Source: Rhizobium mongolense subsp. loessense (GTDB lineage: Bacteria; Pseudomonadota; Alphaproteobacteria; Rhizobiales; Rhizobiaceae). From it: a stretch of DNA of 64,000 bases. The notes below the pieces were generated by a model that ran no database searches, was not told where the DNA came from, and was given only the letters and a program-made list of their open reading frames with translations. The DNA lies in the NCBI RefSeq assembly GCF_900099775.1, contig NZ_FMTM01000005.1, positions 124,001 to 188,000 of the forward strand, written 5' to 3'. The translations under genes and the position numbers were made by a program. This document shows, in pieces, positions 34,906-42,932 of the stretch (position 1 is the first letter of the stretch; the number at the start of each line of letters is the position of its first letter).

Positions 34906-34928
34906 TCTGCCCAAAAAAAGAAGGCAGA
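34906..34928 (+). other. Small intercistronic hairpin before the binding-protein gene
   Basis: TCTGCC (34906-34911) pairs with GGCAGA (34923-34928) around an A-rich loop. It follows the oxidase stop codon and precedes the substrate-binding-protein gene by 63 bases. It may mark an mRNA processing point or weak terminator; the stem is short, so this is tentative. Confidence 0.35.
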
Positions 34929-34990
34929 TCGCATAACGTGCAGAAAACGAAGTGGAACAGTGACTGAGCAACAGCAAAGGGAGCAGACCG

Positions 34991-36667
34991 ATGTCTGACG
35001 AAACCAAGAGTGCGATTCTCAATCCTACGCGCCGTCAGGCGCTGACCATGATGGCGATGGCCGGTGCATCCGGCTTGATCATACCCAATCTTCTCGGCCA
35101 CGGCAGGGCATTCGCAGCCGCCCCTCCCGCCAAGCCCACCGGACAGATGATTGTGGGTTTTTCGCAGGAGCCGACTGTTTTCAACCCGCATATGCCGCAT
35201 ATTGAAGTCGATGAAGGCATTCATTTCAGCCTTTTCGATCCGCTCTTTGCTATTTCCCCCGAAGGCAAATTTACGCCGGGGTTGGCGCTGGAGGTGCCGA
35301 GTGTCGAGAACGGCGGCATCTCCGCTGACGGCCTTTCCTGGAAAGTTAAACTCCGCGAGGACGTCAAATGGCATGATGGGACGCCGTTCACCGCCGATGA
35401 CGTCAAGTTCACGTTGGAGCTCCTGGTAGATCCGGATTTCCGCAGCTGGCGCAAGACGGGGCATGAACTGGTGCGCGAGTTGACGGTGGTCTCACCCACC
35501 GAAATCACCTGGAAAATGGAAAAGCCGTTTGCACCCTATCCGTCGATCCTGGCGTCGACCTTCATCGTGCCGAAACACGCTTTGGGCGCTGAAAAAGACA
35601 AGAACACGGCGCCCTTCAACGCTGCTCCAATCGGCACAGGCCCGTTCAAATGGGTGGAGCGGGTCGCCGGCGATCACATCACGCTCGAAGCCAATGCCGA
35701 CTATTTCGGTGACGGGCCATATCTTGAGCGCGTGATCTACAAGTATATTCCGGATCTCACGGTTCTCTATACGCAGTTCAAGACGGGCGACATCGACGTG
35801 GTGGGCCTGCAGTGGATCACGCCCGACCACTATGAAGAAGCCAAAGCGCTTGAAGGCAAGGCCGTTCTCGTCGTGCCGGGGTCTACGGTCGAATCCGTCA
35901 CCTTCAACATGGAGAAGGCACAGTTCAAGGATCTCGCAGTTCGTCAGGCGCTTTATCATGCGCTCGACAAGGCAACGATCATCGACGCCCTGTATTATGG
36001 CCTGCCGACGCCGACCGAAAGCTACATGCCGCAGCAGTCCTTCTATGCAAATCCCGACCTGCCGAAGCACGAATACGATCCAGAAAAGGCCAAGAAGATC
36101 CTTGATGATGCCGGATGGGTACCGGGCAGCGACGGTATTCGCGCCAAGGATGGCGTCAAGCTCTCCTTCTCCAACTCGACGACTGCCGGAAACCATATCC
36201 GCGAACAGGTGCAGCAGTTCATGCAGCAGTCGTTCAAGGATATCGGTGTCGAAATGACCATTTCCAACCTGCCCCCCGCCGTAATGTGGGGCGAATACTG
36301 GATGATGTCGCAGTTCGATTCCGTCGTCGTCGGCATCGACTTTTTGACCGGCGCCGATCCCGATACATCCGACTATTTCAAATCGACGTCGATCGGCGCC
36401 AAGGGTGGCGCCGGACAGAATACATGGCAGTATTCGAATCCCGAGGTCGACAAACTCCTAACAGAAGGTGGCCAAATCTTCGTTCCGGAGGAGCGCAAGA
36501 AGATCTATCTCAAGATTCAGGAGATCATGCGCGCCGATCTGCCCTTCATGCCGGTCTTCCAATACGCGCAGGTGCGCGGCCACAAGACCGGTGCCGAAAG
36601 CGTCGTTCCGAACGTCAATACGCGCATCGACAGCTGGAACGTCGGAAGCTGGTATTGGGCTTCCTAG
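34991..36667 (+). CDS. Periplasmic peptide-type ABC substrate-binding protein
   Basis: 558 residues. A twin-arginine-like leader (TRRQALTMMAMAGASGLIIP) ends near AFAAAPP. The mature protein has the extracellular solute-binding family 5 pattern: ISADGLSWKVKLREDVKWHD, GTPFTADDVKFTLELL, APIGTGPFKWVERVAGDHIT and VRQALYHALDKATIIDALYY. It captures peptides, opines or similar ligands for the two permeases that follow. GGGAG before ATG 34991 is the ribosome site. The Tat-type leader is common for this family in rhizobia. Confidence 0.92.
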   Translation: MSDETKSAILNPTRRQALTMMAMAGASGLIIPNLLGHGRAFAAAPPAKPTGQMIVGFSQEPTVFNPHMPHIEVDEGIHFSLFDPLFAISPEGKFTPGLALEVPSVENGGISADGLSWKVKLREDVKWHDGTPFTADDVKFTLELLVDPDFRSWRKTGHELVRELTVVSPTEITWKMEKPFAPYPSILASTFIVPKHALGAEKDKNTAPFNAAPIGTGPFKWVERVAGDHITLEANADYFGDGPYLERVIYKYIPDLTVLYTQFKTGDIDVVGLQWITPDHYEEAKALEGKAVLVVPGSTVESVTFNMEKAQFKDLAVRQALYHALDKATIIDALYYGLPTPTESYMPQQSFYANPDLPKHEYDPEKAKKILDDAGWVPGSDGIRAKDGVKLSFSNSTTAGNHIREQVQQFMQQSFKDIGVEMTISNLPPAVMWGEYWMMSQFDSVVVGIDFLTGADPDTSDYFKSTSIGAKGGAGQNTWQYSNPEVDKLLTEGGQIFVPEERKKIYLKIQEIMRADLPFMPVFQYAQVRGHKTGAESVVPNVNTRIDSWNVGSWYWAS

Positions 36668-36685
36668 GCCGCCTGCATTTGAGCA

Positions 36686-36710
36686 ACCCTCTCCCGTTTC
36701 GGGGGAGGGT
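36686..36710 (+). other. Stable intercistronic stem-loop after the binding-protein gene
   Basis: ACCCTCTCCC (36686-36695) and GGGGGAGGGT (36701-36710) form a ten-base stem, with one G-U pair in RNA, around GTTTC. It lies 19 bases after the binding-protein stop. Such stems protect the 3' end of binding-protein mRNA so that it is made in excess over the permeases. The same sequence type also occurs in rhizobial genomes as a dispersed palindromic element. Confidence 0.6.
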
Positions 36711-36768
36711 CCAACGAAGCGTCTCGACGTCCTGACTGATGTCCACAATAGCAATCGGAGAGACTGCG

Positions 36769-37719
36769 ATGCTGCGCTATCTTCTCGGCCGTTTATGGCA
36801 AAGCCTGATCCTATTGTTTCTGGTGTCCATGATCGGATTTGCAGTTCTCAATCTGGCGCCCGGTGGTCCGTTGTCGCAATATGCGCTGACACCGGGAATG
36901 ACCCAAGAAGCGCTGGACCGAATTGCTAAGCAGATGGGCCTCGACCGGCCATTGCCAATACAATATCTCGACTGGCTGCGGCACCTTTTGCAAGGCGACT
37001 GGGGCCGCTCCTACCGCGACAGCCAGCCGGTTCTCGGCATTATAATGGGTCACCTTTTTGCCACGCTGCTGTTGATGGGGTCCTCGACCGTGCTTTCGAT
37101 CGCTGTCGGCACCTGGGTCGGGATCAAGGGGGCAACAAAGCGCTATTCCATCTTCGATTATACCGCCACCATTGGTGCTATGGTGGCGCTGTCGATCCCG
37201 ACTTTCTGGTTCGGCCTTGTCGCCATCTACCTGTTTTCCCTCAAGCTGAAATGGCTGCCGGCCGGGAACATGTACACGATCGGCGACGGCTCGGTCGCTG
37301 ACTATGCCATTCACCTGATCATGCCGACCGTGGTTCTGGCGTTTGTCAACGTGGCGGTCTGGAGCCGTTACATGCGCACTGCAACGCTCGACGTCATCAA
37401 CCAGGATTTCGTGCGCACGGCAAAGGCCAAGGGGCTTTCGGAGCGACGAGTGCTGATGAAACACGTGATTGGCAATGCGTTGCTGCCGATGATCACGCTT
37501 GCGGGCCTGCAGCTGCCAACCATCCTCGGCGGCGCGCTGGTCACCGAAACGGTGTTTACCTGGCCGGGTATGGGCCGGCTGTTCCTCGATAGTCTCGGCT
37601 ATAACGATTATCCTGTCGTCATGGGTCTTTTGATGTTTTCCGCCATCCTCGTGCTGGTCGGCAGTCTTGTTGCCGATCTTCTCGTCGCTTTCGTCGATCC
37701 GCGCATCCGGCTGGGTTAG
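36769..37719 (+). CDS. Peptide-type ABC permease (DppB-like)
   Basis: 316 residues: N-terminal helix RLWQSLILLFLVSMIGFAVL followed by NLAPGGPL, the DppB/OppB hallmark, and five further helices. The cytoplasmic EAA loop reads DFVRTAKAKGLSERRVLMKH, and the end has ETVFTWPGMGRLFLDSL. It forms the translocation pore with the next gene product. ATG 36769 has CGGAGAG upstream; an in-frame ATG at 36739 is less likely. Confidence 0.92.
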   Translation: MLRYLLGRLWQSLILLFLVSMIGFAVLNLAPGGPLSQYALTPGMTQEALDRIAKQMGLDRPLPIQYLDWLRHLLQGDWGRSYRDSQPVLGIIMGHLFATLLLMGSSTVLSIAVGTWVGIKGATKRYSIFDYTATIGAMVALSIPTFWFGLVAIYLFSLKLKWLPAGNMYTIGDGSVADYAIHLIMPTVVLAFVNVAVWSRYMRTATLDVINQDFVRTAKAKGLSERRVLMKHVIGNALLPMITLAGLQLPTILGGALVTETVFTWPGMGRLFLDSLGYNDYPVVMGLLMFSAILVLVGSLVADLLVAFVDPRIRLG

Positions 37720-37729
37720 GAGAAAAACC

Positions 37730-38614
37730 ATGTCCGCAACCCTATCCATTTCCCGCTCTGCGAAAGCGCATTGGTGGCAAAACCGGACCTTCCGCCGGTT
37801 CGCCCGTCACCGGCTGGCGATGCTCGGACTGCTGATGATTACCGTTTTGGCGCTCGCCTGCATTGTCGGTCCCTCTATCCTTCCCTACGACGAGCTCTAC
37901 ATCGATCTGCGCGCCCGCTTTGCGCCGCCCCTGACAGGCTACCATATTTTCGGCACCGATCCGCTGGGCCGCGATATCGCAGCGCGCCTGTTCATGGCCG
38001 GCCGTATTTCGCTGCTGGTCGGTTTCTTTGCGATGTTGCTCAGCACCTTGATCGGTACTGTCATCGGCGTCTGTGCAGGCTATTATGGCGGACGAGTCGG
38101 CGCAGCGCTAATGCGCTTCGTCGACGCCTTCCTGTCCTTTCCCAGTATCTTTCTGCTTCTGGCGCTGGCGGCCTTCATCAAGCCGAGCCCTTTCATGATC
38201 ACGGTCATCATCGCGGTGACGAGCTGGATGGAGATTTCCCGCATCGTCGAGGCAGAGGTGCGCTCGCTGCGCGAGCGCGACTTCGTGCTGGCGGCGCGTA
38301 TGCTCGGCCTTTCCAACAGCTGGATCATGTTCCGCGAACTGCTGCCCAATGCCATTGGCCCGATCATTGTCGCAGCAACCCTGACGGTCGCCCGTGCGAT
38401 CCTGCTTGAAGCCTATGTCAGCTTCCTCGGCTATGGCATACAGCCGCCGCTGCCAAGCTGGGGCAATATGCTGAACGGCGCGCAGCAATATCTCGATAGG
38501 GCGCCTTGGCTGGCGATCGTGCCCGGCGTCGCCATTACGCTCGCCGTCACCAGCTTCAACTTCATCGGCGATGGCCTGCGCGACGCGCTCGACGCCCGCA
38601 GTGATCTTAGCTGA
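37730..38614 (+). CDS. Peptide-type ABC permease (DppC-like)
   Basis: 294 residues with six predicted helices. The family features are the FGTDPLGRDIAARLFMAGRI segment after the first periplasmic loop, the EAA loop RERDFVLAARMLGLSNSWIM and the terminal PPLPSWGNML with NFIGDGLRDALDAR. It pairs with the DppB-like permease. The start ATG 37730 has AGGAG in the short gap after the previous stop; the longer frame from 37667 overlaps that gene and is rejected. Confidence 0.92.
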   Translation: MSATLSISRSAKAHWWQNRTFRRFARHRLAMLGLLMITVLALACIVGPSILPYDELYIDLRARFAPPLTGYHIFGTDPLGRDIAARLFMAGRISLLVGFFAMLLSTLIGTVIGVCAGYYGGRVGAALMRFVDAFLSFPSIFLLLALAAFIKPSPFMITVIIAVTSWMEISRIVEAEVRSLRERDFVLAARMLGLSNSWIMFRELLPNAIGPIIVAATLTVARAILLEAYVSFLGYGIQPPLPSWGNMLNGAQQYLDRAPWLAIVPGVAITLAVTSFNFIGDGLRDALDARSDLS

Positions 38615-38623
38615 GAGGAGGCG

Positions 38624-39946
38624 ATGCGCACGTTTTCTCCTTTCAAGACAACATTGTGGTATGCGACCGCCACGCCAGCTCCCGACACGACGAGGCTGCA
38701 AGGAACGGTCGACGCGGATGTTTGCATCGTCGGTGGTGGTTATACCGGGCTGACGACGGCACTGGAACTTGCCCAAGATGGCTCTCGTGTCGTGCTTCTG
38801 GAAAGGGAAGAGATCGGCTTTGGGGGATCCGGTCGCAATGCCGGACATTGCACCCCGACCTTTACTCATTACAGCCTGCCGGAATTGCGCAAGATGCTCG
38901 GCGAGCCCTGGGCCGAGCGTTTGATTGTCCGCCAAACCCGGGCCAACGACCGCGTTTCCGATATGATAAACCGCTACCAGATCCAGTGCGAATGGCAGCA
39001 GAACGGCTACGTCATGGGGGCATCCCATCCCGCCATGATGAAGACGATCGAGCAGAAGGTTCGGACCTATAACGCCGTGGGTGCCCGAACGCGCGTTCTT
39101 GATCGAAACGAGGTCGAAACCGTAACGGGCAGCCGACGTTTTTATGGCGGTTGGCTGCATGAAGAAGCAGGGCATCTCAACCCGCTCAGCTATTCCCGCG
39201 GGCTTGCCCGCGCGGTGATCCAGGAAGGAGGCGTAATCCACACGAATTCGCCCGTCACCGGATGCCAACGGAAAGGCAGCGGTTGGGTGATCAGCACGGA
39301 CAGGGGCAAGGTCTTGGCCGATAAGGTGATTTTTGCGACCGGCGCATACACGGTCGGCGGCTGGCCGAAGCTTGACCAGACATTCAAGATCCAGAAGGTA
39401 TTTGTCGCGGCGACACAGCCGCTTTCCGATGAGGAGCGCAGGTCGGTCCTACCGCAGAATACGACCATTCATGATGGACGCGGCGATATCTTTGTCTACA
39501 AATACAATGCCGAGGGGCGGATCGTCGCCTCGATGTTTCCCATGGGCCGGCGCGGCCGCGACGTGGAGTATACCCGCACCGTCATGAGCGACCGGCTGAA
39601 ATGGCTGCACCCGCAGATCAAACAGGATATCCGCTGGGAATATTTCTGGTTCGGTGAGTTGGATATGCAATACCAAACCGTCCCGCGTCTCTATGACCTG
39701 GCGCCTGGTGTCGTGGCTCTCACTGGCCTTTCCGGCCGCGGCGTGCCCACCGGCAGTATGCTCGGCGGCATTCTTTCGGAATGGGCAAAAGGCGTGCCCA
39801 CGCAGGACCTGGCGCTGAAACTTGAGCCGTTGACCGTCGCGCCCTTCTATATGAGCTACGGTCCGCAACTGATGCTGCGCTACTATCGCGTCTCAGACTG
39901 GATCAAGGCCAAACTCGCAGGTGTACCCCTCCCTCCGCACGCCTGA
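38624..39946 (+). CDS. FAD-dependent amine oxidase (DAO family), second copy
   Basis: 440 residues. The FAD motif DVCIVGGGYTGLTTALELAQ is at about 32-51, followed by GFGGSGRNAGHCTPTF, a pattern seen in gamma-glutamylputrescine-oxidase-like enzymes. Near the C-terminus VVALTGLSGRGVPTGSMLGG closes the FAD site. It differs clearly from the oxidase at 33.6 kb, so they are not a recent duplication. It is last in the transporter operon (nine bases after dppC-like, with GAGAGGAGG) and probably starts breakdown of the imported compound. The exact amine is unknown. Confidence 0.88.
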   Translation: MRTFSPFKTTLWYATATPAPDTTRLQGTVDADVCIVGGGYTGLTTALELAQDGSRVVLLEREEIGFGGSGRNAGHCTPTFTHYSLPELRKMLGEPWAERLIVRQTRANDRVSDMINRYQIQCEWQQNGYVMGASHPAMMKTIEQKVRTYNAVGARTRVLDRNEVETVTGSRRFYGGWLHEEAGHLNPLSYSRGLARAVIQEGGVIHTNSPVTGCQRKGSGWVISTDRGKVLADKVIFATGAYTVGGWPKLDQTFKIQKVFVAATQPLSDEERRSVLPQNTTIHDGRGDIFVYKYNAEGRIVASMFPMGRRGRDVEYTRTVMSDRLKWLHPQIKQDIRWEYFWFGELDMQYQTVPRLYDLAPGVVALTGLSGRGVPTGSMLGGILSEWAKGVPTQDLALKLEPLTVAPFYMSYGPQLMLRYYRVSDWIKAKLAGVPLPPHA

Positions 39947-40225
39947 TGTGGACCATGAGCCAAGCCGCTTGCGCAGTGGCAATTTGAGGGCGAATTACTG
40001 GCCGTCTGCCTGTGCGCGCCCCTGGAATTAATGGCGGCCCTTGGAGCCTTGATCGAGATGGCAGATCTCGCGGGTGTCAAAATCCCGGTGTCCGACCAAG
40101 CGCCACGGGCCGCAAAATCCGGGTGCTAAATGAGAGTCAAGACATCTTCTTCAGGGTATCGAGCGGGGTGATATGTCATCATTCGCCAGCATATGGTTGT
40201 CGGCAAGATCGGAGACGCGCCTCGC

Positions 40226-40341
40226 GGCGAATGGAATGGCCGTCGGACATTGCTGAATTGATGATCGTGGTAATTGGTGCTTTGCTAATATCTGTGCACT
40301 CTCGCTTCTGGTGGTTGTCGATTACGGTAGCTAGAAAGTAG
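40226..40341 (+). pseudogene. Left copy of the 110-bp repeat with a frameshifted microprotein gene
   Basis: 40226-40334 aligns to 49524-49633 with about 85 percent identity and one gap. From ATG 40231 the frame reads MEWPSDIAELMIVVIGALLI, closely matching the intact copy (MEWQSYSAKLMIAVIGALLI). A missing base near 40291 then shifts it into SVHSRFWWLSITVARK, with a stop at 40339-40341. The intact copy has a ribosome site that this one lacks. So a microprotein gene was duplicated, and this copy has decayed. The rest of the 39947-40366 gap shows no gene. Confidence 0.6.
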
Positions 40342-40366
40342 GTTCTCTTCCAGACGGCGATAAAGA

Positions 40367-40777
40367 TCATCGCAGATGCGTATTGCATCTGGCACCGTCG
40401 CGAGGCGTTGCATGCAGCAGCCCCTCGATCACCCCAAAGGGCTTGCCGACACTTAGATACCAAGAGATCACCAGCCGCTCGTCCAACCTTGCGAGAAAGA
40501 GACCGCTCTCAAGCAGCAGCTGAAGAGCGTGGCGGACGACGAGATCCCTGGCGCCGACCCATAGCAGAATGCCTCCCTCGAAGCCCCGAACGATTGCCTT
40601 GCCTTCGTCGAAGATGAGCGTCCGTTTCGTCCCGTTGCCACTGACCCTCCGGGCGGCATGGGAGATCGGCAGGGTAATCTCCTCAATAAGGTCGCACGGG
40701 TTCGGCGCAAAGACATAACTTTCGGCGGCATGTCCCCAGGTTTCGGCTTTCCGTGTTGATTGATCGTCAGTTGCCAT
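40367..40777 (-). CDS. Protein of unknown function beside the quorum-sensing locus
   Basis: 136 residues, start ATG 40777 with an excellent ribosome site (AAGGAGG) ten bases upstream. The protein has a central segment EITLPISHAARRVSGNGTKR followed by TLIFDEGKAIVRGFEGGILL and RHALQLLLESGLFLARLDER, then YLSVGKPFGVIEGLL. No signal peptide or membrane helix is evident, and I do not recognise the family. It is the last leftward gene of the 40-43.7 kb module, separated from the XRE gene by 437 bases, so it probably has its own promoter. Confidence 0.65.
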   Translation of the reverse strand: MATDDQSTRKAETWGHAAESYVFAPNPCDLIEEITLPISHAARRVSGNGTKRTLIFDEGKAIVRGFEGGILLWVGARDLVVRHALQLLLESGLFLARLDERLVISWYLSVGKPFGVIEGLLHATPRDGARCNTHLR

Positions 40778-41214
40778 GACAATGTTACCTCCTTAGTTTG
40801 TCTGGAAAGTCATATCCTTGCGCAACCGCCGGCGATGTCATTCCGTCCTTTGCCTCCACACTTGATTGATGACGAGTGCGGAATCCTACATTTGCAAGCC
40901 GGGGTTTGCAGAGGCGCATGACGAAAGCTTGGGCCGCGCTTCTATTGCAGTCCAGTTCGGCGTCGCGTTGACCTCAACCTATGTGCGCCGGTGCGCGAGA
41001 AAGTTTGTGAGCGGGGCCGGAGCACGAAAATGGTAGGAACTCCCGCGTGGCACCGGCTAGATGGGTTCGACGCTTCTCAAAGCGATCGTTCTACGCAGCG
41101 TTCGGAATGGCGAGGAACGCCGGAGGCGGAGGCCACCGGGCTGTCAGTAGCTGACGGTTGCGATAAAATGAGCCCATCGCCACACTTTCAGTGGGCTCCG
41201 ATTATAAGGGGAAT
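40778..41214. other. 437-base gap with no supported gene
   Basis: It lies between two leftward genes and must hold the promoter of the gene ending at 40367. A weak inverted repeat TGCAA-N8-TTGCA is at 40893-40910. No open frame with a ribosome site is present. The 311-base gap 41668-41979 on the other side of the XRE gene is likewise empty apart from the expected XRE promoter. Confidence 0.4.
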
Positions 41215-41667
41215 TCAGTCGTTCGCGCTGCTGAAGGTGGCCAGGAGAGAAATGAACTTCGGGCGCATCTTCTTCGGTATCGTCATGAACGTATCCACCA
41301 GCCGTTGCCCCTCGTCAGTCGCTATGAATTCCTCACGTATTTCCGCCTTGCGACTCAATGCTGCACCGCTGCCACAACCAGGCTTCGAGAGCGTCTCGAA
41401 GAAATAGGCCATCGGTACGTCAAGGACCGCGGCAATCTCATAGAGAACAGACGAGCTGACGCGGTTAGCGCCACGCTCGTATTTTTGAATTTGCTGGAAT
41501 GAAACACCGACGCCGGCACCGAGCGCGGCCTGAGAAATTCGCAATTGCTGGCGTCGTACGCGAATGCGTTTTCCGACCTCTTGATCGACGGGGTGAAGTG
41601 AGACCGGGTTGCTGGTTGTTTCCTCAACCGGAAATGCCGGCCTTTCAAGGGGGTAATTCTGTGCCAT
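41215..41667 (-). CDS. XRE-family regulator resembling PraR
   Basis: 150 residues. After a 25-residue leader comes VDQEVGKRIRVRRQQLRISQ, then AALGAGVGVSFQQIQKYERG and ANRVSSSVLYEIAAVLDVPM, a helix-turn-helix with the GVSFQQIQKYERGANR core of the rhizobial PraR/PhrR-like group. A C-terminal helical part holds DEGQRLVDTFMTIPKKMRPK. In Rhizobium leguminosarum PraR represses quorum-sensing genes and is antagonised by the small protein CinS. The gene lies just downstream of a luxR-luxI-small-gene operon, which supports an analogous role. The assignment to PraR is by pattern and context, not by alignment. Confidence 0.78.
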   Translation of the reverse strand: MAQNYPLERPAFPVEETTSNPVSLHPVDQEVGKRIRVRRQQLRISQAALGAGVGVSFQQIQKYERGANRVSSSVLYEIAAVLDVPMAYFFETLSKPGCGSGAALSRKAEIREEFIATDEGQRLVDTFMTIPKKMRPKFISLLATFSSAND

Positions 41668-41979
41668 ATATGAGCTCCCACAGCCAGAAGTCCTGGCGGA
41701 TCTAGCAGTCGGGGAGTTGGAAAGCCGTTTGATTCAGCCCCTGTGGACTTTAGCCCGAAGACCTTTTGCATACTCCACAGGCTCCCCGACCTGAAAGGTC
41801 GCGAAGCAGTCGCTCATAAAGCGCGTTATCAATCAAAAGGGGTTTCCACGCCCCAAGACGAACAGCGTCGCCTCCGCTTCAGTCTAACAACAAAACCCAC
41901 GATTGCAAAGAACTTTAAGATCAGATCTTAAAACGGCTGGTTCATTCCGTGGTTGCTGCCGCCTGCAACTCTTTGACCG

Positions 41980-42165
41980 TTAGCGCTGGTCCTTGCCATT
42001 TCCGTCGTCTGTTTCGAGAACTATCATTCCCAGCAGATATCGTATGAACTCCAGGTCTTCATTCGGTGGATAACGGCGACAGACTTCCTCCACGATCCTT
42101 AGAAGGTTCTGGGTCTTGTCGTGCACGATTGCCTTGATGAAGCGCTGGGCGCTAGCTGCATCCAT
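41980..42165 (-). CDS. Small protein coupled to luxI, CinS-like by position and size
   Basis: 61 residues from ATG 42165: MDAASAQRFIKAIVHDKTQN, then LLRIVEEVCRRYPPNEDLEF and RYLLGMIVLETDDGN. The start lies inside the last codons of luxI (14-base overlap), a typical sign of translational coupling. In R. leguminosarum the cinI synthase gene is followed by cinS, a coupled gene for a protein of about 67 residues that blocks PraR. Here size, coupling and a neighbouring PraR-like gene all agree. I cannot align it to CinS without a database. An in-frame upstream start at 42225 is less likely. Confidence 0.7.
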   Translation of the reverse strand: MDAASAQRFIKAIVHDKTQNLLRIVEEVCRRYPPNEDLEFIRYLLGMIVLETDDGNGKDQR

Positions 42166-42856
42166 CAGTGATTTCCTGCGCCACGCCACGAGTTGAGTCT
42201 TTCCAGTCCGGGTGATGATCGACATGTCGTTCGGGGACGCGATCTAGCCCCCTTTGAAGGTTGGGTGGGAGCAAAGATTGCGTTATGCCATAAGCCAATC
42301 GATGATGTTGAAGCACCGTTGCTGATGGGTAAACTGCGGCTGCAACTATCGTCTCGCCATTGTAGAGCGCTGGCTTGCACAGATACCGGACAGGGTAGCC
42401 TCTACCCTTCATCATCTCGACAAGCTTGGGATGCGCCTCGATGATCACAGCCTCGGCGCCAACATGCACGAGGTACTCCAGAACGCCGGTCATCAACAGG
42501 TCCACAGCCGCAACGTTATCAATCCGCGGAGCCACCTTTTCCGCTGCACATCGTCCCCATTCGAAGACGCGTGGGCCACAGGGGTACGGTCTTCCTTCCA
42601 AGATCTCAGGGTAAATCTCTGAGAGAAGGTGCGGCAAGTTCGTGGGGAGCAGCCGCGAATAGCCGATGATGCTGTGGGCGTAGGTTAGAACGAGATGAAT
42701 GGTGTGAGACGTGTCATAGGCATCCCGCTCGCATTCGTCCGCGCGGCGCACTGCCTCCCAGCCAAGCTCGTCCACAAAGCGGCGATGGCGATAACGCCAA
42801 ATGGGCTCCATGAGCGCTTGGTCATTGGCCTGATTGCCGCGGATAATTTGGAGCAT
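42152..42856 (-). CDS. LuxI-family acyl-homoserine lactone synthase
   Basis: 234 residues with the invariant LuxI pattern: RYRHRRFVDELGW (Arg/Phe/Trp at about 23, 27 and 33), ECERDAYD with Glu43, Asp45 and Asp48, SRLLPT with Arg68, and EWGRCAAE at about 99-106. It joins an acyl chain to S-adenosylmethionine to make an acyl-homoserine lactone; the acyl chain cannot be predicted here. The ribosome site GAGG is placed well before ATG 42856. It forms a leftward operon with luxR upstream and the CinS-like gene downstream, and a palindromic site lies 50 bases upstream. Confidence 0.93.
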   Translation of the reverse strand: MLQIIRGNQANDQALMEPIWRYRHRRFVDELGWEAVRRADECERDAYDTSHTIHLVLTYAHSIIGYSRLLPTNLPHLLSEIYPEILEGRPYPCGPRVFEWGRCAAEKVAPRIDNVAAVDLLMTGVLEYLVHVGAEAVIIEAHPKLVEMMKGRGYPVRYLCKPALYNGETIVAAAVYPSATVLQHHRLAYGITQSLLPPNLQRGLDRVPERHVDHHPDWKDSTRGVAQEITDGCS

Positions 42857-42906
42857 AAAGTCACCTCAGGTCGCACGTCGTGAGTTTACAACCGTCGGTT
42901 CTTCAA

Positions 42907-42931
42907 AACTATCCGCAAATTGTCGGTAGTT
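42907..42931. promoter_or_regulatory. Lux-box-like palindrome upstream of luxI
   Basis: Half-sites AACTATCCGCAA (42907-42918) and TTGTCGGTAGTT (42920-42931) are mirror-complementary at nine of twelve positions around a central A. The site lies immediately after the luxR stop codon and about 50 bases upstream of the luxI start, the usual place for binding of an acyl-homoserine-lactone-bound LuxR protein. No second copy was noticed elsewhere in the window, but a systematic search was not possible. Confidence 0.6.
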
Positions 42932-42932
42932 T

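Noticed and set aside
40893..40910. TGCAA/TTGCA inverted repeat considered as a second lux box
   Set aside because: Arms of only five bases and no similarity to the luxI palindrome; not tied to a start site.
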